From Gammaproteobacteria bacterium (GTDB lineage: Bacteria; Pseudomonadota; Gammaproteobacteria; UBA6429; Thiohalophilaceae), in NCBI GenBank assembly GCA_003233255.1, contig QILH01000040.1, forward strand, positions 1 through 24,075: a DNA stretch of 24,075 bases, given 5' to 3'. The notes beneath the pieces are model-generated. The model was not told the origin of the DNA. It did no database searches and worked only from the letters and a program-made list of their open reading frames with translations. Below, one piece after another: positions 1 through 7,815 of the stretch. Both the position numbers and the translations under genes were made by a program. Each line of letters starts with the position of its first letter. Position 1 is the stretch's first letter.

Positions 1-66
1 TTCAAAGCCGTGACTGCATGAAATGCATTACGGTTCAAAGCAATGACTGCTCGAAATGCATAGCGG
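1..66. repeat. tandem 33-bp direct repeat, two copies, at window edge
   Basis: Positions 1-33 and 34-66 are two head-to-tail copies of a 33-bp unit that begins TTCAAAGC, has TGACTGC in the middle and ends GAAATGCAT followed by A or G and CGG. They differ at about six positions. The first copy contains a short palindrome, TGCAT-GAA-ATGCA (15-27). Sequence from 67 on (TACAAGGTAGTG) resembles a degenerate third start. The array may continue to the left of the window. No function is assigned. Confidence 0.75.
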
Positions 67-86
67 TACAAGGTAGTGCAAAGCAT

Positions 87-185
87 GTGGAGCGATTACG
101 AAGGATCCTGTTTTCCGTTTGTAATATCAACATCAGAGTTTTATAGCTCACACAAAAGATCCTTCATTTCATTCAGGATGACCGA
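87..185. repeat. dispersed palindromic intergenic repeat, copy 1 (diverged)
   Basis: The right arm at about 155-182 (AAGATCCTTC, then ATTTCATTCAGGATGAC) matches the right arm of the element at 2771-2845. The left part has GCGATTACGAAGGATCC, which can pair with the GGATCCTTC-type right arm. This is the pattern of an extragenic palindromic repeat with GAAGGAT / ATCCTTC cores and a CAGGATGA end. It lies just downstream of yaiI on the minus strand and could act as a transcript-end hairpin there, but that is inference. Confidence 0.5.
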
Positions 186-204
186 AGATCTTGAAGTTGA
201 TTAA

Positions 205-654
205 TTATTGCCGGACTCTTTCTAAAAAGCGATCCAGTGCATTGGCGAATTCACGTCGATCGGTCTGGTTTAGTGGCGGTGGCCCACCGGACAGGATGCC
301 GGTGCCGCGCATCTCATCCATAAAATCGCGCATGGTCAGTTTCTGTTTTATGGTTTCCCGGTTATAGACCTCGCCGCGTGGGTTCAGCGCCTCGCCATCG
401 GCATCCAGAATCTCGGCGGCGAGAGGGATATCGCCGGTGATCACCAGATCGCCCGGCTCTAAATTTTGCACGATGTAATTATCCGCCACGTCAAAACCCG
501 ACGAGACGCGTATGGTCTTGATGAAGGCCGAGCGGGGTGTGCTCAAGGGCTGGTTGGCGACTAATATCAACGGGCACTTTACCCGTTCGGCGGCGCGATA
601 CAATATTTCCTTAACCACCTTGGGGCAGGCATCGGCGTCGACCCAGATTTGCAT
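205..654 (-). CDS. yaiI: YaiI/YqxD family protein (UPF0178, DUF188)
   Basis: A small conserved cytoplasmic protein of about 149 residues. The family belongs to the NYN/PIN-like nuclease superfamily, but its biological role is not established. The hallmark N-terminus is present (MQIWVDADACPKVVKEIL), as are the family segments VANQPL, GFDVADNYIV, GDLVITGDIPLA and GTGILSGGPPP. An earlier in-frame GTG at 666 exists, but the ATG at 654 is preferred: family members usually start directly at the M-x-I-W-V-D-A-D-A-C-P strand, and a GTGAG ribosome site sits at suitable spacing before it. The gene is complete, stands alone, and is divergent from the helicase at 821. The family call is firm; the function is not known. 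Confidence 0.92.
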   Translation of the reverse strand: MQIWVDADACPKVVKEILYRAAERVKCPLILVANQPLSTPRSAFIKTIRVSSGFDVADNYIVQNLEPGDLVITGDIPLAAEILDADGEALNPRGEVYNRETIKQKLTMRDFMDEMRGTGILSGGPPPLNQTDRREFANALDRFLERVRQ

Positions 655-820
655 GATCTTGCTCACTTTTTAACAAATAAAGCATGCAACATAGCACACA
701 AATCGTTACACTACGCGCCCTCCTAAGGATCAGCCGATATAGTTTGTTTAGGTGGTATTCTCAGGATTCTCCCGTTTTTCATGGATGTATCCCCTAATAT
801 TTTACTTTCAGGTGCTTTAA

Positions 821-2734
821 ATGACTTCTGACACGGTTTCCTCGTTTGGCCAAATGGCGCTTAATATCCCGCTTTTAAAGGCGCTAGACGACGTGGGTTA
901 TGAAAACCCATCGCCGATTCAGGCGCGGACCATTCCTTTGTTATTAGAGGGCCGGGATGTACTGGGTCAGGCGCAAACCGGAACCGGTAAGACCGCGGCC
1001 TTTGCCCTGCCGTTATTATCGAATCTCGATCTAAAGGAAAAAGACCCGCAGGTCCTCGTGCTGGCACCGACCCGGGAGCTGGCGATTCAGGTCGCCGAGG
1101 CCTTCCAGAAATACGCATCGCATATGAAAGGCTTCCATGTATTACCCGTTTATGGGGGCCAGGAGTACGGCGGTCAGATCCGCGCACTCAAACGAGGAGT
1201 GCATGTGATTGTCGGCACGCCAGGACGGGTGATGGATCACATCCGCAAAGGCACCCTGAAGTTAGGCAACCTGAAGGCACTGGTGCTGGACGAGGCCGAT
1301 GAAATGTTGCGTATGGGTTTTATCGATGACGTCGAATGGATCCTGGATCAAACGCCGGAAGACCGACAGATCGCCTTGTTTTCGGCGACCATGCCACAAC
1401 AGATTCGACGCATCGCAACAAAATATTTAAACGACCCCGAACAAATTACCATTGAAGTTAAAACTGCTACCGCTGATACGATTCGCCAACGCTTCTGGCC
1501 GGTCAGTGGCGTGCACAAACTCGATGCGTTAACGCGTATTCTTGAAGCCGAGCCGTTTGATGCGATGATTATTTTTGTGCGCACCAAAACCGCGACGGTA
1601 GAGTTGGCCGACAAACTTGAGGCGCGTGGATATTCCGCGGCGCCGATTAATGGCGATATCCAGCAGAAACTACGCGAACGGACGATTGAGCAACTGAAAA
1701 AAGGCAAGATCGATATTTTAGTGGCGACCGATGTCGCCGCGCGCGGTCTGGATGTGCAACGTATCAGCCATGTGTTCAATTATGACATTCCGTATGATAC
1801 CGAGGCCTATATCCATCGTATTGGCCGCACCGGTCGTGCCGGTCGCAAAGGCGATGCGATTCTGTTTGTTGCGCCGCGTGAAAAACGTCTGCTGCATTCG
1901 ATTGAAAAAGCCACCAGGCAAAAAATCGAGATGATGGAGCTGCCATCAACTGAAATTATTAACGATAAACGCATTGCTAAATTCAAACAACGCATCTCCG
2001 ATACCCTGGCTAGCGAAGAGCTGGGTATGTTTTATCAGATGATCGAACAGTATCAACTGGAACATAACATTCCTGCCCTGGAGATAGCGGCGGCACTGGC
2101 GCATATATTACAGGGGGATGAACCTTTTCTCTTACAGAATAAACCGCAACGTAGTAAGGGTCGTGATAGAGAAAGCTGGGATAAAGAGGATGGTAGTCAG
2201 AAACGAAATTCTTCACGGCGTGATCGGGATCGCGGTCGTGATCGTTCATCCCGAAAAGACTCCGGGCCGGAAGACGGCATGGAACGATTCAAGCTTGCGG
2301 TCGGACATAACCATGAAGTTCGACCTGGAAACATAGTCGGTGCAATTGCCAATGAAGCGGGTATCGATAGCCAGTATATTGGGCGTATCAATATTCACGA
2401 TGAATACACCATGATCGATTTACCCGCCGACATGCCGAAAGAGGTCTTTAATGATCTTAAAAAGGTCTGGGTGGCCGGTCAGCAATTAAAAATATCCAAA
2501 ATGGGTGAGGATAGCCATTCCGACGAGAGAAAGCCCCGTTACGATAAGAAGGGTAAGTCTGGCAAGAATAGTTCGGATAAGAAACGATCTGAAAAGCCAC
2601 GTGATGGTAAAGCTAAACCCAAAAAAGACAAAAAGAAAAAAGCCAAGATACGCGCTAAGGATAAAAAAGCCAAAGGCAAACGCAAGACGGATGATAGTAA
2701 ACCAAAAAAGCGCGTGAAGAAAAAACCAGATTAA
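821..2734 (+). CDS. deaD: DEAD-box ATP-dependent RNA helicase, CsdA/DeaD type
   Basis: An ATP-dependent RNA helicase of 637 residues, expected to unwind structured rRNA and mRNA in ribosome assembly and at low temperature. All core motifs are visible: Q motif (F9 to Q34), motif I AQTGTGKT (51-58), PTRELA (83-88), TPGR (133-136), DEAD (157-160), SAT (188-190), and motif VI HRIGRTGRAG (332-341). Residues about 487-561 form the DbpA-type RNA-binding domain (VGHNHEV, VRPGNIVGAI, IGRINI). An Arg/Asp-rich linker (about 442-483) precedes it and a Lys-rich tail of about 75 residues follows, as in CsdA rather than in RhlB or RhlE. The start is supported by CAGGTG about six bases upstream. The gene is monocistronic. 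The Lys-rich tail is low-complexity and its length is likely variable. Confidence 0.96.
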   Translation: MTSDTVSSFGQMALNIPLLKALDDVGYENPSPIQARTIPLLLEGRDVLGQAQTGTGKTAAFALPLLSNLDLKEKDPQVLVLAPTRELAIQVAEAFQKYASHMKGFHVLPVYGGQEYGGQIRALKRGVHVIVGTPGRVMDHIRKGTLKLGNLKALVLDEADEMLRMGFIDDVEWILDQTPEDRQIALFSATMPQQIRRIATKYLNDPEQITIEVKTATADTIRQRFWPVSGVHKLDALTRILEAEPFDAMIIFVRTKTATVELADKLEARGYSAAPINGDIQQKLRERTIEQLKKGKIDILVATDVAARGLDVQRISHVFNYDIPYDTEAYIHRIGRTGRAGRKGDAILFVAPREKRLLHSIEKATRQKIEMMELPSTEIINDKRIAKFKQRISDTLASEELGMFYQMIEQYQLEHNIPALEIAAALAHILQGDEPFLLQNKPQRSKGRDRESWDKEDGSQKRNSSRRDRDRGRDRSSRKDSGPEDGMERFKLAVGHNHEVRPGNIVGAIANEAGIDSQYIGRINIHDEYTMIDLPADMPKEVFNDLKKVWVAGQQLKISKMGEDSHSDERKPRYDKKGKSGKNSSDKKRSEKPRDGKAKPKKDKKKKAKIRAKDKKAKGKRKTDDSKPKKRVKKKPD

Positions 2735-2770
2735 ATAAATTCTGTTCAACTAATTCGTTATAGTCATCTG

Positions 2771-2845
2771 GTCATTCTGAGTAGAGCGAAGGATATTCAC
2801 AGCGATGAAGCTAAGATCCTTCGTCGTTTCACTCCTCAGGATGGA
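2771..2845. repeat. dispersed palindromic intergenic repeat, copy 2
   Basis: The left arm TCATTCTGAGTAGAGCGAAG GAT (2772-2794) is an imperfect inverted copy of the right arm ATCCTTCGTCGTTTCACTCC TCAGGATGG (2817-2844). The middle is 22 bases long. The same arm pattern appears at 87-185, and a remnant may lie at 19250-19275. Its position right after the helicase gene and the 3' end of the minus-strand gene at 2884 fits a REP/MITE-like intergenic element. The RNA could fold into a long hairpin. Confidence 0.65.
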
Positions 2846-2883
2846 CAGGCATGCGGTGTCAGGAAGACAGTTAACGATAAAAC

Positions 2884-3945
2884 TTATTGAGTTGCTTTAA
2901 AATAAATATCATCCCAGAAGGCATAAAAGTGACCTTCTTCATGGGTGGCCTGAATAATCTCAATGACCACGCTTTGTGAATCCTGCGGTGCAACTAAGCC
3001 GGTTATATGTAACTTTTGCCAGCCATCTATCGGCTCGGGATCTTTCCAGTTATTGTCTGTTTTCGATGGGCCTTTGCAATTTAAATCCTGATACCAGGTA
3101 ATTCGACGTCGGCCGTTACCGGATGCCGTTGATAATTCATCTTGCTTAAAGCTGGCGCCCAGTTCAAATTTTTTATTCTCGCCTATGTTGACACATTGGT
3201 TAAAAGCACCACTGCCGTTTGATCCAGAGCTTGAATAACGAGTAACTCGGGCCGAGCCAGGTTCGGTGTAACCAATAAACTGTGACCATTCCGTTTTATT
3301 TGAGCTCCGCCAGCCGCTAAGTTTTGCATTAAAGGCCCCATTGGTTAAATAATTGATGCCGGTTCCGCGAGTATATTGTTGGCGGTCAGTTGCCGGTCGT
3401 TTCGGTTTAAATTCCGTCGCAATTAACTGAATATCATCCCACAGAACCTTGCCACCGTTAGAGTAACGCCCATTTTGCTTCAAAATTATTTGCGCAGCTT
3501 TAGCGTGTAAGGCGGGCGTCAAATTGTCTGCAACCAGATATTGCCAGCCGAACTGATTTTTTGGTTCAAGATAACGGCCAAACTGTCCACTCGTCGAGCA
3601 ATTATCGGATTCATACCAGTACAGGTTAGCTCGATTAGCAAATTCTTTAAGCGGAATAGACTCTAGTTTAACCCTGGCTGTAAACCGGTAGCGCGTGCCG
3701 GCATCAAGCGACACACATTGCTTTACTGCGGTTTCGTAAATGTACTTGTTCAGGGGTGGCCGTTTTGCCTGAATACTGACGGCCGCAGAGGCATGTCGCC
3801 CAGGTTTTTCTTCCCAGCTTGTGTCTTGCTGAATACTCCAGGAAGAAAGCTTATTTTCAAAGGATGGGTTGTTTACAAGATTCTGATCGTTAGCATTATT
3901 CGTCTGTTTTGAGTGTCCATTTTTGATATCGATTTTGTTACTTGT
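2884..3945 (-). pseudogene. two-domain carbohydrate-binding-like (CBM4/9-type) protein, 5' end broken
   Basis: The frame is open from 3945 to 2884, but the only usual start codon is a GTG at 3714, and starting there cuts the first domain in half. Two homologous beta-sandwich-type domains are visible. The first runs from about 3882 (N-L-V-N-N-P-S-F-E, then SSWSI and QCVSLDAG) to KVLWDDIQLIA. The second starts INYLTNGAFN, has SGWRSS and FNQCVNIGENK, and ends FYAFWDDIYFKAT. Both share the N-x-x-F-x-x-x-L-S-x-W start, a Q-C-V motif and a final W-D-D-I. Such domains are usually secreted. A signal peptide lies just upstream in another frame (3950-4102), with stop codons TAG at 3952-3950 and 3948-3946 between. 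The gene therefore looks inactivated by a frameshift plus stop, or it is split. A functional shortened protein from GTG 3714 cannot be excluded. Confidence 0.6.
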
Positions 3946-3949
3946 CTAA

Positions 3950-4102
3950 CTAATTTTTCACCAAAGGCGCAAGGGTATCTTTAAACAGCCTTTTACCCTG
4001 GTTATTTTGACATAGAAATATATCCGCTAACGATATTGATGGCACCGTTAGCAACGTAACGGCGAATGCAAATATCTTTAGTATTGTCTGTATAGTATTC
4101 AG
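3950..4102 (-). CDS. signal peptide ORF without ATG, probable detached N-terminus of the CBM-like gene
   Basis: Reading from CTG at 4102 gives 50 codons. The first 26 form a classic signal peptide: polar start, hydrophobic core ILKIFAFAVTLLTV, cleavage after S-I-S-L-A. After cleavage come D-I-F-L-C-Q-N-N-Q-G-K-R-L-F-K-D-T-L-A-P and a TAG stop. That stretch resembles the start of DUF4124-like domains (Y-x-C-x-N-x-x-G-x-x-x-F-x-D-T). There is no ATG, GTG or TTG at the right place. The CTG overlaps the TGA stop of the ion-channel gene as CTGA, which would suit translational coupling. It is either a coupled gene with a rare start or a piece of a decaying gene whose rest is the frame at 2884-3945. 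Confidence 0.45.
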   Translation of the reverse strand: MNTIQTILKIFAFAVTLLTVPSISLADIFLCQNNQGKRLFKDTLAPLVKN

Positions 4103-4524
4103 CGATTACTCCAGTAGCGTTGCATTTCAAAATATAAAAAAGAAGCGGTCCAGGTAATTAACAATAAGCCGACTAATGATTCGAGTCCGACCAGATGCCG
4201 TATGTGACCAAAGGGATTAATATCGCCCATCCCCAGAGTCGTATAAGAAGTATAAGAGAAATAAACATTGTCCAGTACCGAGCCATCGTAATTACCTTCT
4301 ATATAGCCAAATTTACCTGAGCGATTAAGAAAGTAAAAAGCCAACCCAAAGATCCAGATTTCAATAGAGTGGGCAATTAGCGAGCCGAAGACACCAAATA
4401 CAATTCGAAGGCGAGGTTTTATCTTTAGTTTTGGAATTATGATCGATAAGCGGTACAGAATTTCATAGTGAATAATTACCGTAATCGCAACGATGACGCT
4501 ATTAATTAAAAATATTGCGAGCAT
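4099..4524 (-). CDS. small pore-loop ion channel protein (Ion_trans_2-like)
   Basis: A membrane protein of 141 residues. Hydrophobic segments lie at about 4-20, 42-67 and 112-131. Between the last two is a pore-loop sequence Y-T-S-Y-T-T-L-G-M-G-D-I-N-P, with the filter-like TLGMGD at 96-101. This matches the T-x-G-x-G-D signature of two-helix potassium channel domains, with Met where potassium-selective channels usually have Tyr or Phe. The start is well supported: GGAG sits about ten bases upstream of the ATG. Its stop overlaps the CTG of the signal-peptide ORF. A 27-codon ORF ends with TAA directly touching its ATG, which suggests coupled translation. Ion selectivity cannot be judged. Confidence 0.8.
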   Translation of the reverse strand: MLAIFLINSVIVAITVIIHYEILYRLSIIIPKLKIKPRLRIVFGVFGSLIAHSIEIWIFGLAFYFLNRSGKFGYIEGNYDGSVLDNVYFSYTSYTTLGMGDINPFGHIRHLVGLESLVGLLLITWTASFLYFEMQRYWSNR

Positions 4525-4608
4525 TTATATGCACTCCAAAATGGTTTCTATTGTAATTTTACAGTCGGTCTGGAATCGATAGAATATTACTCGTTTTGGT
4601 GTAGCCAT
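4525..4608 (-). CDS. possible 27-residue leader ORF abutting the channel gene
   Basis: ATG at 4608 is preceded by AAGG and opens 27 codons (MATPKRVIFYRFQTDC, then KITIETILECI). The TAA stop touches the ATG of the channel gene with no gap. It could be a leader peptide that couples translation to the channel. It has no recognised family. Short ORFs like this arise by chance, so support is mainly positional. Confidence 0.25.
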   Translation of the reverse strand: MATPKRVIFYRFQTDCKITIETILECI

Positions 4609-4614
4609 GACCTT

Positions 4615-4761
4615 TTAGCCGGAAGTATAACGTTCTTTTTCAGATAGTTTCCAAATGACCGTAGCGGCTGTTTGCTCGGGTGAAATGGCCTGGGACAGGG
4701 CCAGGCCAGTATTTTCGTGAGTAAGATCACAGCCGATCAGGGTGTTTTGTGACGCAGTCAT
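4615..4761 (-). CDS. possible 48-residue small protein
   Basis: ATG at 4761 opens 48 codons beginning MTASQNTLIGCDLTHENTG and ending K-E-R-Y-T-S-G before TAA. Codon use looks ordinary for this window (CTG, GGC, GCC and ACC alongside AAA and GAA). A TATAAT lies about 12 bases before the start on the minus strand (forward 4775-4780), though no good -35 box or Shine-Dalgarno is evident. It is in the same frame as the 27-codon ORF and the channel gene downstream. No family is recognised. It may be a real small gene or a decayed fragment. Confidence 0.3.
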   Translation of the reverse strand: MTASQNTLIGCDLTHENTGLALSQAISPEQTAATVIWKLSEKERYTSG

Positions 4762-4839
4762 CAATATCTTATTTATTATAAGGAATTGCAGGGTCGATAA
4801 ATTAATGAATAGATATTAATTGATTTAGGCTGATGACAT

Positions 4840-7311
4840 ATGAATATAGGTGAGAATGTGGTTTCTTTTGAGGATATGAAACAAGACGGCATTCAGCGTC
4901 GCCTGTTGTTCAGAAAACTGCAACCGAGAATAAAAGATAAAACCATAAAACACCTTAAAAAAGTCATGCAGGGTATGTTCGATAATGCGGATGATGCGCT
5001 TTTTAAACTAGCTGAAAGTGCGGAAGAAGGCATTGATAAAAATCTTTATTTTGATTCTATGCGTGTCGTTCGTTTACAGCGTCTCTCAATAGAGAAAACT
5101 TTTTTTTCTGAGGTTGAACAATATTTTACAAACTTTGACGGCGATCTCGATACAGAGAATACGCAGGTCAGTTTGGCTGAAATCGACTCTAATTCAATGG
5201 AATTGGTGAGCGAGGCCGATTTAGAGATTAATCTTGCAATACGTAACCTGGTGCAAAAGATCCTGAACTTATATGCCCAGGATTTAAGTGAACTCGATAA
5301 GCGACTTGCTTATCTGACAAATAAGAAAGATAAAAAAGATATCGTGGTTCCGTTTGGTGCCGAGGCGATTGTTCATAGTTTTGTTAGGGCGGCAGAACAG
5401 ATCGATCTGGCCCTGGAAATACAGTTAATTATTGTAAAATTGTTTGATTTACACTGTATTCATAATCTTGCCGAACTCTATTCAACGTTAAATAAAATGT
5501 TGATTGAGGAGAATGTTTTACCGGTAATAAAATCAGAAATCGTTAAAATGCCTTCTCCTCAGGTGTCGGCACTTAATCCTGAGCAGGCAGAGGGCTTCGC
5601 AGCAGAATTAAATACGGGACTGAATGGCATGCCTACCGGAGTAACCGGTATGCCGGGCGTATCTGGAATGCCTGGTGTTTCTACAATGACGGGCATTAAC
5701 CCTCGGCAGATGAGCACACCGGCCTGGTCGCAGTTACAACAACTGGTAAGTAGTCAACGACAAAACATGACACATCCAGATGGATCGATGAACTCTTATG
5801 GACAGCTACCCGCTGGGATGATGGGACCCGTTGTACCGGGAGTATCTTCTATGCTTACAGGTGTTAATTCTAGTGCTGGGATTGGCGGAGTCGGCGGATT
5901 AGCTTCGGCTGCTGGTGGTGGCGTAAATCTATCTACTCAGGATGTGGTAAATACTCTAACCACCATCCAGAATACGAATTTCGACGAAGTTCCTGATAGC
6001 GGTGCATACGCGGTGGGTAATTTTTTGCGCGTACAGCTTCAACAAGCCAGTGAGGAAAGTGAGCAGGAAAAAATTATCAACCCACTCGATAATGATGTTA
6101 TCAATATTGTTTGTCTGTTATTCGAATATATATTAGATGATCCAAATTTACCCATGACCGCAAAAGCCAGTATCGGGCGATTACAGATCCCAATGCTTAA
6201 AGTGGCAATGTTAGATAAAGAATTTTTTTCCATGAATGGTCATCCTGCGCGCTATTTACTAAATTTACTGGCCAGTACTGCGGTGGGCATTGATGAGAGC
6301 GAAGGACTTGACCAACCTATATTGAATAAGATAAATGAAATTGTTGAAGAAGTGTTAGAGAAGTTTACCGATGACCTTGGTTTATTTACGGATCTCACTG
6401 AACAATTGAATGAATTTATTAGTGAGCAGCAGTTGGTTGAGCTGCAGGCCTGTAAAGATATCAGTCAGGTACAAACCGAAAAAGAAGAAATGGTATTAGC
6501 CAAGACCTGGGTAAAAGAAACACTTAGTCAGCATTTAATCGGACGAGAATTACCTAAACCCGTTGTCGACATTATACTTGGACCATGGAAAGAAGTTATG
6601 TTAGAAACTTACTTACAGGAAGGTGAGTACAGTCAACTGTGGAAAACGCAAATTCGCTTTATTGACGTATTGTGCTGGTCGGTCGAACCAAAGGTTCATA
6701 ATCTGGACAGGAAAAAGCTGGGTGCCATTATTCAACAGTTGGTGATAACTTTGAAGGAAGGGTTTGAACTTATAGATATGCCGGAAATTGAGCTCGATAA
6801 AATTTTAAGTACGCTGGAGCCATATCATTTAGCCAGCGTGCATGGTCTAAATCTGAATGATTGTATTCTGGAGGAAGAGGTCAATGAATCAATTAAAGCA
6901 GTATTAAATGATGAAAAGGATATCGATTCTCTGAATGAGGAAGTTGATAATGTCGTAAGTGATGAAAACATCGTGCTGGAAGAGATCGTACTGGAAGATT
7001 GGGAGCCGGCGAATGAGCTCGATCAGGTTCAGGATGAGTATCTGGAGCTGGCACGGCATCTTGACATGGGGAAATGGGTGGAGTTTAAAGATGATAAAGG
7101 TCAGCCTCGTCGCGCAAAACTGGCCTGGAAAAGCGAGTTATTAGGTGAATTTACCTTTTTAAACTGGAAATTTGATGTGGTCGCGGATAAAACCTTGTTT
7201 GAACTGGCAGAGGATCTGCGTCAGGGTAATGCTCGGGTGGTTGATGATGTGCCGTTAATGGATCGGGCCTTGTCTGCGGTTGTTAGTGGCTTGATTCCGC
7301 GGGCGAGTTAA
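4840..7311 (+). CDS. DUF1631 family protein
   Basis: A large cytoplasmic protein of 823 residues with no signal peptide or membrane segment, recognised as DUF1631 from its N-terminal helical block (RRLLFRKLQPR, MFDNADDALFKLAE) and its C-terminal part. The order is: helical N-terminal region (about 1-235), a Gly/Met/Pro-rich linker (about 257-285, with T-G-M-P-G-V-S-G-M-P-G-V-S) and a Gly/Ser/Ala-rich stretch (330-362), a helical middle, an acidic region (about 685-725), and a last domain of about 85 residues starting H-L-D-M-G-K-W-V-E-F. That last domain resembles a PilZ-type beta barrel (G-x-W-V-E-F, RRAKLAW, T-F-L-N), so cyclic-di-GMP binding is possible but unproven. The R-x-x-x-R and D/N-x-S-x-x-G ligand motifs of PilZ are not clearly present. 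The function of the family is not established. Confidence 0.85.
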   Translation: MNIGENVVSFEDMKQDGIQRRLLFRKLQPRIKDKTIKHLKKVMQGMFDNADDALFKLAESAEEGIDKNLYFDSMRVVRLQRLSIEKTFFSEVEQYFTNFDGDLDTENTQVSLAEIDSNSMELVSEADLEINLAIRNLVQKILNLYAQDLSELDKRLAYLTNKKDKKDIVVPFGAEAIVHSFVRAAEQIDLALEIQLIIVKLFDLHCIHNLAELYSTLNKMLIEENVLPVIKSEIVKMPSPQVSALNPEQAEGFAAELNTGLNGMPTGVTGMPGVSGMPGVSTMTGINPRQMSTPAWSQLQQLVSSQRQNMTHPDGSMNSYGQLPAGMMGPVVPGVSSMLTGVNSSAGIGGVGGLASAAGGGVNLSTQDVVNTLTTIQNTNFDEVPDSGAYAVGNFLRVQLQQASEESEQEKIINPLDNDVINIVCLLFEYILDDPNLPMTAKASIGRLQIPMLKVAMLDKEFFSMNGHPARYLLNLLASTAVGIDESEGLDQPILNKINEIVEEVLEKFTDDLGLFTDLTEQLNEFISEQQLVELQACKDISQVQTEKEEMVLAKTWVKETLSQHLIGRELPKPVVDIILGPWKEVMLETYLQEGEYSQLWKTQIRFIDVLCWSVEPKVHNLDRKKLGAIIQQLVITLKEGFELIDMPEIELDKILSTLEPYHLASVHGLNLNDCILEEEVNESIKAVLNDEKDIDSLNEEVDNVVSDENIVLEEIVLEDWEPANELDQVQDEYLELARHLDMGKWVEFKDDKGQPRRAKLAWKSELLGEFTFLNWKFDVVADKTLFELAEDLRQGNARVVDDVPLMDRALSAVVSGLIPRAS

Positions 7312-7385
7312 TCAACGTACACAATTTCAATTTAGAAAATACTGCATTACAATACTGATCAGTTCATTTGATTGGGGTTGTGTCT

Positions 7386-7787
7386 GTGGGAAATACGGTC
7401 TATGTACGTGTAAATGGTCCCTTAATTATAAAGGGAGACGTTGTCGTTCAGGATGTGGATGGCACTGTTTTGCTGGAAGAAAACGAGGCCTATTTGTGTC
7501 GCTGCGGTTTATCAAATAACAAGCCATTTTGTGATGGTGAACATAAACGCTGTGCGTTTACGGATCCCGCCATGTTTAAGGATGAAAAAGGTGAGACACT
7601 CGTAATAGATGAATCGCAGAAGCTTGTTATCAGCGTACGGCCCCATGCGATGCTCATTGTCAAAGGGCCAATGACGATTCAAAATGAAGATGCTTCGTCG
7701 ATTACGACGCGTAACAAGGCTGCGTTGTGCTGTTGTGGCCTGTCTAAAAATAAACCCTTCTGCGATGTCTCACATAAAGCAAACTAA
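7386..7787 (+). CDS. double CDGSH-type iron-sulfur domain protein
   Basis: A small protein with two iron-sulfur half-motifs of the CDGSH family, which bind a 2Fe-2S cluster through three Cys and one His. The first is C-R-C-G-L-S-N-N-K-P-F-C-D-G-E-H. The second is C-C-C-G-L-S-K-N-K-P-F-C-D-V-S-H near the C-terminus. All eight ligands are present; the second has Val in place of the usual Gly after Asp and an extra Cys between the first two ligands. The GTG at 7386 is chosen because GGGG at 7373-7376 sits at the right distance. The frame is open back to TTG 7368, which lacks a ribosome site. Two internal segments (V-N-G-P-L-I-I-K-G-D and I-V-K-G-P-M-T-I-Q) show that each half repeats one unit. 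An electron-transfer or redox role is inferred from the family. Confidence 0.88.
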   Translation: MGNTVYVRVNGPLIIKGDVVVQDVDGTVLLEENEAYLCRCGLSNNKPFCDGEHKRCAFTDPAMFKDEKGETLVIDESQKLVISVRPHAMLIVKGPMTIQNEDASSITTRNKAALCCCGLSKNKPFCDVSHKAN

Positions 7788-7815
7788 AGAGCATCAATTA
7801 GAAATTAATTACCGG

